A program made the position numbers and the translations under genes. Under the pieces are notes generated by a model, which saw nothing but the letters and a program-made list of their open reading frames with translations, did not search any database and was not told the origin of the DNA. A stretch of 64,000 bases of DNA from Clostridium_AI sp964409685 (GTDB lineage Bacteria > Bacillota > Clostridia > Lachnospirales > Lachnospiraceae): NCBI GenBank assembly GCA_964409685.1, contig CAYPEJ010000002.1:62001-126000 (forward strand), in the 5' to 3' direction. Position 1 is the first letter of the stretch. Every line of letters begins with the position of its first letter. Positions 35,439-43,368 of this stretch are shown here, in pieces.

Positions 35439-36440
35439 ATGTGGAAAAATAAAGAGATAAAGATAGGGACTATTTTTACCATATTACTTGTAGTAGTTCA
35501 ATTTTTCTTACTAAAAGAATGTGAGTTACAACAGTGGAAGAAGCTAACGATTATGACATTTCCACTTATTATTTATACTTATTTTATAGGTTCATCTTAT
35601 TACCGTTATCGAAAAATCAGTGATTTTACGGAGTACTTAAATCGCATTCAAAATGGAGAATACACCATTCCTCTACAAGAAAATCAAGAAGGGGAATTAA
35701 GCATCTTACAAAATGAAGTATATAAAGTGACAAAACGTCTCATGGAGCAAGCGGAGCTATTACGAGAACAAAAGACATTTCTAAGTGATTCTTTGTCGAA
35801 TATCTCCCATCAATTAAAAACACCAGTAACTTCAATGCTTATGATGGCAGAATTATTAGAACAACCCAATTTACCAGAAGAAAAACGATTGGAATTTACC
35901 AACAATATGATACTTGGTTTAGAAAGAATGCAATGGCTTGTACAAGGGTTACTCTTACTTGCAAAACTAGATTCTGATACCATTCAAATGAAACGTGATA
36001 TGGTACGTGTAGAAGAACTTATGATACACGTAAAAAGACAATTACAAGTTATGGCAGATGAAAAAAATATTTCTATTGTATTGGAAGGAAGTTCAGATGT
36101 GACATATACAGGAGATTACGGATGGTCAGTTGAGGCGTTTAGCAACATTGTGAAAAACTGTATTGAGCATACAGGTGAACATGGTATCATTCACATTTCC
36201 TATGGATTCAATAGTTTATCTACGTATATTACAGTGAAAGATAATGGTGTAGGGATTATAGAAACAGATTTATATCATATCTTTGAGCGTTTTTACAAAG
36301 GGAAAAATGCAAGCAGTAACAGCGTAGGAATTGGACTTGCTTTAGCGAAAGAGATTGTAGGAAGACAAAAAGGAACGATTAGTGTTACAAGTGAAGTGGG
36401 AACAGGAACAGAATTTCAAATCAAATTTTATGAACAGTAA
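35439..36440 (+). CDS. BceS-like intramembrane-sensing histidine kinase
   Basis: Sensor kinase of 333 residues. Two N-terminal membrane helices (residues ~9-25 and ~35-53) are joined by a very short loop, so there is no extracellular sensor; such kinases take their signal from the partner ABC transporter. The H-box is SDSLSNISHQLKTPVTSM, the N-box NIVKNCIEHT, the G-boxes DNGVGI and GIGLALAKEI. It follows the response regulator by two bases and precedes the ABC operon by 120 bases containing a BceR-like operator. Confidence 0.93.
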   Translation: MWKNKEIKIGTIFTILLVVVQFFLLKECELQQWKKLTIMTFPLIIYTYFIGSSYYRYRKISDFTEYLNRIQNGEYTIPLQENQEGELSILQNEVYKVTKRLMEQAELLREQKTFLSDSLSNISHQLKTPVTSMLMMAELLEQPNLPEEKRLEFTNNMILGLERMQWLVQGLLLLAKLDSDTIQMKRDMVRVEELMIHVKRQLQVMADEKNISIVLEGSSDVTYTGDYGWSVEAFSNIVKNCIEHTGEHGIIHISYGFNSLSTYITVKDNGVGIIETDLYHIFERFYKGKNASSNSVGIGLALAKEIVGRQKGTISVTSEVGTGTEFQIKFYEQ

Positions 36441-36453
36441 AAGTTATGTAATG

Positions 36454-36507
36454 TGACAAAATTGTAATTTTCCATGTCACCATAAAGTCACCAAGGCACG
36501 ATATACT
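36454..36507 (+). promoter_or_regulatory. BceR-type operator and promoter of the ABC operon
   Basis: TGACA-AAAT-TGTAA (36454-36467) matches the known BceR-family site TNACA-N4-TGTAA exactly. A TATACT (36502-36507) lies 34 bases further on as a candidate -10 with no good -35, as expected for an activator-dependent promoter. Two GTCACC repeats (36475-36480, 36487-36492) lie between. Confidence 0.75.
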
Positions 36508-36560
36508 ATAGTCAACAAAGTGAATAAGAAAGAGAAAATACGATAAAGAAAGGAAAACGT

Positions 36561-37262
36561 ATGGAGGTATTAAGAGTCGAACATTTAAAAAAGGTATATG
36601 GTGAAGGGGAAGCACGAGTAGAGGCAATTAAAGATATTTCTTTTACTGTAAATAAAGGAGAGTTTGTTGCCATTATCGGTCCGTCAGGTTCTGGAAAATC
36701 AACTTTGTTGCATCTACTGGGTGGAGTAGATCGACCGACAAATGGTAAAGTCATTGTGGATGGAACCGATTTATATCAACTAGACGAAACAAAATTAGCT
36801 ATTTTCAGAAGAAGACAAATCGGATTGATTTATCAATTTTATAATCTACTTCCAGTATTAAACATAGAAGAAAATATATCATTACCAGTGTTATTAGATG
36901 ATAGAAAGGTAAATGAAACTCACTTAAACCACATCATAAATATGCTTGGTTTAGAGGAAAGAAGAAAACATTTACCAAATCAATTATCAGGTGGGCAGCA
37001 GCAAAGAGTATCCATCGGAAGGGCGTTAATTAATAACCCAACTATAATGTTAGCCGATGAGCCAACAGGAAACTTAGATCGCAAAACAAGTGATGAGATT
37101 ATGGAGCTATTAAAGTTATCCAATCAAAAATACAACCAAACACTCATTATGATTACGCACGATGAAAGTATTGCATTACAAGCGGATCGTATTATTACCA
37201 TCGAAGATGGCATGATGAAAAGTGACCATCGAATTCGTAATAGGGCAGGTGGTCAAGCATGA
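36561..37262 (+). CDS. ABC transporter ATP-binding protein (BceA/MacB type)
   Basis: ATPase subunit of 233 residues in the LolD/MacB/BceA class. Walker A GPSGSGKST, Q-loop YQFYNLLPVL, signature LSGGQQQRVSIGRAL, Walker B IMLADEPTGNLD, H-loop MITHD. It overlaps the permease start by four bases, so the two are translated together. The upstream two-component system and BceR-like site point to induction by a cell-envelope-active peptide; the specific inducer is unknown. Confidence 0.95.
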   Translation: MEVLRVEHLKKVYGEGEARVEAIKDISFTVNKGEFVAIIGPSGSGKSTLLHLLGGVDRPTNGKVIVDGTDLYQLDETKLAIFRRRQIGLIYQFYNLLPVLNIEENISLPVLLDDRKVNETHLNHIINMLGLEERRKHLPNQLSGGQQQRVSIGRALINNPTIMLADEPTGNLDRKTSDEIMELLKLSNQKYNQTLIMITHDESIALQADRIITIEDGMMKSDHRIRNRAGGQA

Positions 37263-39901
37263 ATATCATAAAGAAACTTACCCTAATTCATTTAAAACAA
37301 AATAGCAAGCGTACCCTTGTAACCATGATTGGAATTATTATTTCCGTTGCCATGATTACAGCAGTTGGTGCAGGTTATACATCCTTTATGCATTTTGCGG
37401 AGGAATATGTCATACAGTCAACTGGAAGATGGCAGGTTTCTTACACAGGAAGTGTAGCAGAGGAAGTTGATTTCGGTAAAAATGTAGAATTACACATGAG
37501 AACACATTCGCTTGGTTATGCGGATTTTTCAAAATCAATCAATGACTACAAGCCATATATGCACGTACTGGCAATGAATAAAGATGCATTCGAAAATCTT
37601 TCCTTACAGTTAGAAGAAGGAAGAATGCCAGAAAATGATTCTGAAATCGTAATCAGCCGTCACCTATTAGAAAATGGTGGTGCAACCTACAAACTTGGTG
37701 ATACCATTTCTTTAAAAATGGGAAATCGATATGTAAAAGAGGATGATGGGACACTTTCAGAAGCATTGACTCAAAATAATCCATTTCAAAGTGGAGAGGA
37801 TAATACAGAGAAAGAAACATTTATTCCAAATGGTGAAACAAAGAAGTACAAGATCGTTGGGATTGTAACACGTCCATACTTTGAACCTTATTCATCACCA
37901 GGATACACAGTATTTACGTGTTTAGATGACAGCATGATTACAAAGGATTCTATCGTAACGGACTACTTCTATTTTAAACACGTATCGAACAAGATGATTC
38001 AAGTGTTTGAAAGTGAACAATGCTATGAATTAAACTATCATCTTTTAAGTTACTCTGGAATTACAAGAAATAATAATATGCGTATTGTATTTCGTTCAGT
38101 TGGAATCTTTTTAATGATGGTAATTATGTTAGGGACCATTAGTTTAATATATAATGCATTTGCTATCTCTATAACCGATCGAAGTAAGCAATTTGGGATG
38201 TTGTCTAGTGTAGGGGCTACAGGGAAGCAGAGGAAGCAAGCTGTACTTTTTGAAGCGGGTATCCTAAGTATTATTTGTATTCCAGTGGGAATTTTATCAG
38301 GTTTAGCAGGGTTAGGAATTACCTTTCATTTTATTGGATTAGCATTTCAAAGAGGTATTGATACTACAGTTCCACTAACATTAGAATTTACAGGGGCTAT
38401 GGCAGTAATTGTGGTTATCGTATCTTTATGTACTATTTTCTTATCTGCATGGATTCCAGCAAAACGTGCTTCCAAGATGTCAACAATGGATTCCATCATG
38501 GCAAGAAAGGATATCAGTTATTCTGCCAATACGGTTAAGACAGCCAAGATAACTAGAAAACTATTTGGTTTTGAAGGCGAACTTGCACTGAAAAATCAGA
38601 AGAGAAATAAGAGACAGTATCGTGCATTAACCTTTTCTCTTATGATTACATTTGTACTATTTACAACCCTTACCACCTTTATGAGTGTACTTGCAGAAGA
38701 CTACGAAACGGTTATGGATATTGGAAATTATGATATGGAAATATGGATGTATAATCAGGGAACCTTAACGGATGAAAAAGTAAAGCAAATCTATACTCAG
38801 ATCGAACAAGTAGATGGTGTAATCCAATCATCTAAGATGTATAACACATGGTTAAACTTATACATGGATAAAGAAAATGCATTAAGGTTTGCTTCAAAAG
38901 AGACTATGGACTTTTTAACGATAGAGGAAGTGCAAGAGACTTATGAAATGGATATGGATTCAGAAGAGTTTCGTTTTGGAGTAGATGTTTATGGTTTAGG
39001 GGAAGAAGAATTTCAACAATATGCAAGTTCAATTGGTGTTTCCAAAAAGAAAATAGAGGAATTAAAAGACGAGCCAGTGATTTTAATTAATTCGCTCCTT
39101 GTTCCGACTAGTGGGGTATATGGCTCCTATGAACTGTTAGATGTAAAAGCAGGTGACAGCATAACCTTAACATCAGAAGGATGGAACTGGAAACCGAACC
39201 TTCTTGCGGTAACCGACCAATATCCAATGGGAATTGAAAATTATCAATGTTTTCGTATTATTCTAGTGACAACAGAGGCACAAGTGAAGTCTTTAGCGAA
39301 ACAGTATGTAGAATCATCAAAAGAAATATCAGACATTTCTTATGTACTAGAAAATAAAATTTACCTAAAAACATCAGGTAGAAATGCGTTAGATATTCAA
39401 GATGATATTGAGACAATTATGAAAAATGTAGGAGTACCAGAAGAAGATATTTTTATCGATAACTACAAAGAGCACCAAGCAAGACAACAAAGCTTAGTCA
39501 CTGTATTTATTGTATTTGCAGACGGATTTATCGTTCTGATTGCCCTAATATGCATTGCAAACTTATGTAATACGATTTCAACCAGCTTTGAACTTAGAAG
39601 ACGCGAATTTGCCGTCTTAAAATCCGTTGGAATGGAACCGAAGAAGTTTAAGAAAATGGTTTATTTTGAAAGTCTATTCTATGGACTAAAAGCATTACTT
39701 TATGGAATTCCAATCAGCCTACTATTATTATATTGGTTTTATGGAAGCATGGCGGTTGCGTTCTACCATACATTCCAGATTCCACTTCTAGTGTATGGAG
39801 TTGCAATTTTAGGTATGGTCATTATAATATCCATAGGGATGTTTTATGCATCAAGAAAAGTTACCAAGGAAAATATTATGGATGGACTTCGAATGCAGTA
39901 A
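37259..39901 (+). CDS. FtsX-domain ABC permease with two large external domains
   Basis: Membrane subunit of 880 residues built as a duplicated FtsX permease. After TM1 (~17-39) comes a first external domain (~40-280), then three helices of the first FtsX domain (~285-415). A linker (GELALKNQKRNKRQYRALTF) leads to TM5, a second external domain (~475-745) and a final FtsX domain (~750-875, IANLCNTISTSFELRRREFA). This topology is closer to Vex/MacB-derived LolE-like duplications than to classical BceB, whose main external domain lies late in the protein, although the regulation is Bce-like. Confidence 0.9.
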   Translation: MNIIKKLTLIHLKQNSKRTLVTMIGIIISVAMITAVGAGYTSFMHFAEEYVIQSTGRWQVSYTGSVAEEVDFGKNVELHMRTHSLGYADFSKSINDYKPYMHVLAMNKDAFENLSLQLEEGRMPENDSEIVISRHLLENGGATYKLGDTISLKMGNRYVKEDDGTLSEALTQNNPFQSGEDNTEKETFIPNGETKKYKIVGIVTRPYFEPYSSPGYTVFTCLDDSMITKDSIVTDYFYFKHVSNKMIQVFESEQCYELNYHLLSYSGITRNNNMRIVFRSVGIFLMMVIMLGTISLIYNAFAISITDRSKQFGMLSSVGATGKQRKQAVLFEAGILSIICIPVGILSGLAGLGITFHFIGLAFQRGIDTTVPLTLEFTGAMAVIVVIVSLCTIFLSAWIPAKRASKMSTMDSIMARKDISYSANTVKTAKITRKLFGFEGELALKNQKRNKRQYRALTFSLMITFVLFTTLTTFMSVLAEDYETVMDIGNYDMEIWMYNQGTLTDEKVKQIYTQIEQVDGVIQSSKMYNTWLNLYMDKENALRFASKETMDFLTIEEVQETYEMDMDSEEFRFGVDVYGLGEEEFQQYASSIGVSKKKIEELKDEPVILINSLLVPTSGVYGSYELLDVKAGDSITLTSEGWNWKPNLLAVTDQYPMGIENYQCFRIILVTTEAQVKSLAKQYVESSKEISDISYVLENKIYLKTSGRNALDIQDDIETIMKNVGVPEEDIFIDNYKEHQARQQSLVTVFIVFADGFIVLIALICIANLCNTISTSFELRRREFAVLKSVGMEPKKFKKMVYFESLFYGLKALLYGIPISLLLLYWFYGSMAVAFYHTFQIPLLVYGVAILGMVIIISIGMFYASRKVTKENIMDGLRMQ

Positions 39902-39969
39902 AAACAAAAGGTGTGGCTGTTAATTTATTGATAGTGTGCACATACTAATCCTAAGAAATTATAGGAAGT

Positions 39970-40030
39970 AGGTATTTGTATGAAGATTGTAGAGGGCTTT
40001 GTAGTCTGGCATACAATCATATAAACACCT
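39970..40030 (+). other. Long imperfect hairpin between the ABC permease and exporter-like genes
   Basis: AGGTATTTGTATG...ATTGTA (39970-39991) pairs with TACAAT-CATATAAACACCT (40012-40030) with one three-base bulge and one mismatch, enclosing a 20-base loop. No T-tract follows, so it is not a standard terminator. Confidence 0.5.
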
Positions 40031-40045
40031 AATAGGTCAGACAGA

Positions 40046-41038
40046 ATGAAAGAACGTAACAGGATGAATTATATTAAGTCATTTAAAATTGCAATAGGGG
40101 CAGCTATTTCTATTATCATAGCAAATCTACTACAACTTTCTTTCGGAACAGCAGCAGGAATTATCACGCTGCTTTCCGTACAAAATACAAAAAAAGAAAC
40201 GCTAGTAGTAGCAGGTCGAAGAATATTAGCATTTATTCTTGCTATGATTTTAGCGTGGATTATTTTTTCTATATTTGGCTATTCAGCAGGAAGTTTTGGT
40301 GTATTTCTCTTTGTATTTGTTATCTTGTGTGAACTCTTTGGTTTGCAAGAGGGGATACCAATAAACTCAGTTCTTACCACGCATTTTCTAACATTTCAAG
40401 TGATGGGTGTAAATGAAATCTTGAATGAATTTCTACTCCTTATCATCGGAATCTCCGTAGGAGCATTAACCAATGTCTACATTCCAAGAAATGTAAAAGA
40501 AATTAAGCGTAGTCAACGCTATATTGAAGAAAGACTAAGACAGATCTTAGAAGAACTATCCGTTCAATTATGCGACCCAGACAAACGTGGTGAGATTATA
40601 AAAATCCAAGAACTACACTTATATATCCAACATTCTGTGCGCTTAGCATATGAGAACCATAACAATACATTCTTAGCGGATACCCAGTACTTTATTGAAT
40701 ATATGGAATTACGATTAACTCAGCTTACGGTAATTGAGCGAATTTATTCTTTGATACAGAGATTAGATTATCATACACCACAGGCTACTGCGATGGCTGC
40801 ATATTTGATGAAGATTTCTATGTACTTACATGAAACAAATGATGGTACAAAGTTATTGAAAGAGTTTGAAGAATTGAGACAGACTTTTGAACAAGGTTCC
40901 ATGCCAGCAGAGCGAATTGAATTTGAGAACCGAGCAATCCTATTCCAAGTATTATGGGAAGTAGAGTGGTTTTTGCAATTAAAAATTGAATTTTCAAAGC
41001 ACTTAACGAAACAACAAATGGAAGAATTTTGGAGTTGA
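40046..41038 (+). CDS. Aromatic acid exporter family (FUSC/ArAE_1) protein
   Basis: Membrane protein of up to 330 residues. The N-terminal ~150 residues contain about five closely spaced helices with the ArAE_1 pattern (SFKIAIGAAISIIIANLLQL, GIITLLSVQNTKKETLVVAGRR). The C-terminal half is helical and cytoplasmic (RSQRYIEERLRQILEEL, LWEVEWFLQLK). Start may be 40046 or 40064; neither has a strong ribosome binding site. Family members are linked to efflux of aromatic acids but few are characterised. It is preceded by a long hairpin. Confidence 0.8.
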   Translation: MKERNRMNYIKSFKIAIGAAISIIIANLLQLSFGTAAGIITLLSVQNTKKETLVVAGRRILAFILAMILAWIIFSIFGYSAGSFGVFLFVFVILCELFGLQEGIPINSVLTTHFLTFQVMGVNEILNEFLLLIIGISVGALTNVYIPRNVKEIKRSQRYIEERLRQILEELSVQLCDPDKRGEIIKIQELHLYIQHSVRLAYENHNNTFLADTQYFIEYMELRLTQLTVIERIYSLIQRLDYHTPQATAMAAYLMKISMYLHETNDGTKLLKEFEELRQTFEQGSMPAERIEFENRAILFQVLWEVEWFLQLKIEFSKHLTKQQMEEFWS

Positions 41039-41174
41039 AGAAACTCGAAAAAAAGGAACATTATATAAATATTTTATATTATCTATAATATTTACTAATA
41101 AATTTCGTTAATATTATGAGGAAATATACAAAAGTAATAAGTCCTATTGTATTTATTGCATAAAAGTCTTAAAA

Positions 41175-41188
41175 TGAAAGTGTTTCCA
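41175..41188 (+). promoter_or_regulatory. cre-like box (one mismatch)
   Basis: TGAAAGTGTTTCCA differs from the CcpA site pattern TGNAANCGNWNNCA only by T for C in the centre. It lies 41 bases before a possible small gene. Chance occurrence cannot be excluded. Confidence 0.25.
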
Positions 41189-41228
41189 GTAAACATTTTA
41201 TCTAAATAGATATAAGGAGGATGATTAG

Positions 41229-41297
41229 ATGTATGGTGTTGTAGCATTTGCGTTATTAGTGTATGGTCAGCTATTAAGTGGGAGTACAGTAAAGTAA
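41229..41297 (+). CDS. Possible 22-residue hydrophobic peptide
   Basis: A short frame with a consensus ribosome binding site AGGAGG (41215-41220) eight bases before ATG. The product begins MYGVVAFALLVYGQLLSG and ends TVK: one short membrane-spanning stretch with a single basic residue at the end. It sits alone in a 655-base gap and a strong terminator follows at 41451. It could be a small membrane peptide or type I toxin-like peptide; nothing in the sequence decides this. Confidence 0.45.
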   Translation: MYGVVAFALLVYGQLLSGSTVK

Positions 41298-41364
41298 CAA
41301 CAGTAAAGTAGCATGTGCAGAAAGGGATTACAATTAATACTAAAGAATTACGAACAGTAGAGTA
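41286..41364 (+). repeat. Three copies of ACAGTARAGTA
   Basis: ACAGTAAAGTA at 41286-41296 and 41300-41310 and ACAGTAGAGTA at 41354-41364; the last is followed by TACTGT, making an inverted repeat. They start at the 3' end of the small frame and continue into its trailer. Confidence 0.5.
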
Positions 41365-41450
41365 TACTGTAGGAATCGTACTAAATTGAGGAAAGGTATA
41401 CTTGTGGATGAAATTGGGAACAAGTGTAAAATGAATAGAGTGAATTAGAG

Positions 41451-41506
41451 ACCCTTTAAAATGGACAAAAATATGGGGAATGTCTATTTTAAAGGGTTAT
41501 TTTTTA
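41451..41506 (+). terminator. Rho-independent terminator in the gap before the degV gene
   Basis: ACCCTTTAAAATGGAC (41451-41466) pairs with GTCTATTTTAAAGGGT (41482-41497), followed by six T. It implies that a transcript crosses the otherwise gene-poor gap. Confidence 0.85.
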
Positions 41507-41592
41507 CGCATAGATATGGTAGAAATAGGGGATAGTATGGTATACAAAATCGTAGTATATTTCTTAAAAATCTAAAAAAAGAATGAAGTTTA

Positions 41593-41620
41593 TTGATTTC
41601 AAAAAGTTTCGAATTATAAT
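41593..41620 (+). promoter_or_regulatory. Probable sigma-A promoter of the degV-family gene
   Basis: TTGATT (41593-41598), 16 bases, TATAAT (41615-41620), about 74 bases before the start codon. Confidence 0.65.
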
Positions 41621-41693
41621 TGCTTATAGAATATATTGATACAAAAGAAAAATGGATTAACGATAAAATTTAGAAGAAATGGTGAAGTGAACA

Positions 41694-42578
41694 GTGAAGA
41701 AAATGGTAATTATGACAGATAGTCACAGTGGAATATCAAAGGAAGAAGCAGAACAGAAGAACATAAAAGTATTGGCAATGCCATTTTGTATGGATGGCAT
41801 CACATATTATGAGGACGTAGATATTGCAAGAGATGCTGTCTATGAAAAATTAGGAGTAGGGGCGGATGTATCCACATCTCAGCCTTCGCCACAGGAATTA
41901 ACGGATATGTGGGATGAGTTGTTAAAGGAATACGAGCAGATATTATATATTCCAATTAGTAGTGGACTTAGTGGGGCTTATATGACAGCAAAAGCACTTG
42001 CAAGTGAGAAACCTTATGGAGGAAAAGTGTTTGTCGTAGATAGTGGACGAGTATCCACTACGCTACACCGTATGATTTTAGATGGCTTAGAACTTATGGA
42101 AGCTGGATATGATGCAGAAGTAATCCAACGTACCTTAGATGCAAATCGTGGAAATATGATTATGTATGTAAGTTTAAGTACCCTTGAATATTTAAAAAAG
42201 GGGGGAAGGGTAAAACCATCAGTAGCGACTGTTGCTTCCATTTTGAATATTAAACCAATTATGAAATTCGATGTTGGAACATTGGACGTGTATAAGAAGT
42301 GTAGAGGATTTCAGAAGGCGAAGATTGGTATGATCGAGGCGATGAAAGAAGAGTTAAGTACGAATTTTAAGGAAGCGTATGAAGCAGGAGAATTGTATCT
42401 GTTGGCAGCATCTAGTAGTAATAAGGAAGTTACGGAACAGTGGGTACAGCAGATTCAGGAGGCATTTCCAGACTTAGAAGTGTTGTGTGATGATTTAGCG
42501 TTGGCGATTACTTGTCATATTGGACCAGATAGTTTGGGGATTGGCTGCTCTTGTAAACCGAAGGTGATAGGCGAATAG
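41694..42578 (+). CDS. DegV family fatty-acid-binding protein
   Basis: Cytoplasmic protein of 294 residues. DegV landmarks: IMTDSHSGIS at the N-terminus (phosphate-binding Ser loop), TSQPSPQE, YIPISSGLSGAYMTAK and the C-terminal CHIGPDSLGIG. Family members bind fatty acids and some (FakB) present them to the FakA kinase for phosphorylation; no fakA is nearby. The start is GTG 41694 behind GGTGAAGTG, weak but the only one that keeps the conserved N-terminus. It is monocistronic with a strong terminator. Confidence 0.92.
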   Translation: MKKMVIMTDSHSGISKEEAEQKNIKVLAMPFCMDGITYYEDVDIARDAVYEKLGVGADVSTSQPSPQELTDMWDELLKEYEQILYIPISSGLSGAYMTAKALASEKPYGGKVFVVDSGRVSTTLHRMILDGLELMEAGYDAEVIQRTLDANRGNMIMYVSLSTLEYLKKGGRVKPSVATVASILNIKPIMKFDVGTLDVYKKCRGFQKAKIGMIEAMKEELSTNFKEAYEAGELYLLAASSSNKEVTEQWVQQIQEAFPDLEVLCDDLALAITCHIGPDSLGIGCSCKPKVIGE

Positions 42579-42590
42579 AGAACGGAAGAG

Positions 42591-42641
42591 AAAAGTGCTA
42601 ATAGAGTAATCAAAATGATTATTTCTATTGGCACTTTTTTT
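42591..42641 (+). terminator. Rho-independent terminator of the degV-family gene
   Basis: AAAAGTGCTAATAGAGTAATC (42591-42611) pairs with GATTATTTCTATTGGCACTTTT, followed by more T. The repeat copy at 42642 starts on its tail. Confidence 0.88.
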
Positions 42642-42662
42642 AATTCATAGGAAATTCCGCTT
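42642..42662 (+). repeat. Dispersed terminator-associated repeat, copy 3 (left half)
   Basis: AATTCATAGGAAATTCCGCT matches the left half of copies 1 and 2 except for C instead of T in TTCYGC. The right arm is missing. Confidence 0.75.
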
Positions 42663-42852
42663 TGTTCATATTGTAATTGCTATCATTGTAATTCTGCACA
42701 AAAGTCAATCCTATTCTGTCAATAAATATAGCCAATAATTTTGTCGAAATATGTGTAATTATTATGGGTATTTTTTAAATTAGACACTCTTTATCATGTA
42801 TGCAAGGTGAAGTAAAAGTCACCCTAAAAATCATAATAAGGAGGTCGTTTTT

Positions 42853-43292
42853 ATGAGTTACAATCATGGATACGAAAAAAAAAATTTGATGAAAAATGGA
42901 TGGAGACAGAAAGTATTTTGAAAAAGGAGGGAATGGACGAAAAGGATATTGCACTTGTGTATGAATATGACAAGGAGTATTTCAAAAGCCATAGAAGATA
43001 TGAAGAGCACCGAGCAATGGAAATTCCAGAACAAATCTTATTTTATGAAGACAATATAGAAGAAGGTATGCACTTTTTAGATACCATTGAAGACGAGGAA
43101 TTACATCGAGTTCTGGTTTCCTTAAAAACAGAAGAACTAAAAATCATAGAACTTCATGTGATTGATGGATTAACGGTTACCGAGATTGCTAAGTTACAGG
43201 GAAAAAGCAAAAGTACGATTTCCGAAAAGATTCAGAGAATTTTAAAAAAAATAAAAAAACTTTATAAAAACCCGAACAAAACCCATTTCTAA
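42853..43292 (+). CDS. Sigma-70 region 4-like protein interrupted by an A10-tract frameshift
   Basis: The C-terminal part (130 residues in frame from ATG 42900) ends in a sigma region 4-like helix-turn-helix: LKIIELHVIDGLTVTEIAKL, KSKSTISEKIQRILKKIKK. ATG 42900 has no ribosome binding site. A consensus AAGGAGG (42838-42844) instead precedes ATG 42853, whose frame starts MSYNHGYEKK but stops at 42921. The two frames meet at ten A (42875-42884): one extra A, or a -1 slip, gives MSYNHGYEKKKFDEKWMETE, a natural-looking start for this family. This may be slippage-controlled, phase-variable, a mutation or a sequencing error. It lies just before the biosynthetic cluster and may regulate it (inference). 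Confidence 0.7.
42875..42884 (+). repeat. A10 homopolymer at a frame junction
   Basis: Ten consecutive A in the first codons of the sigma-like gene, exactly where the frame with the ribosome binding site and the frame with the conserved domain meet. Confidence 0.85.
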
Positions 43293-43300
43293 ACGGCTAT

Positions 43301-43348
43301 AGTATGAGAAGCTTTTTTACGTCGCGACAGTAAGAAAACTTTCATACT
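43301..43348 (+). promoter_or_regulatory. Leader hairpin before the adenylation-enzyme gene
   Basis: AGTATGAGAAGCTTTTTTAC (43301-43320) folds on GTAAGAAAACTTTCATACT (43330-43348) with a few bulges; the loop contains the palindrome GTCGCGAC. It ends a few bases before the ribosome binding site AAGGAGG (43354-43360) and could control translation. Confidence 0.5.
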
Positions 43349-43368
43349 GAAAGAAGGAGGCATTCAAC

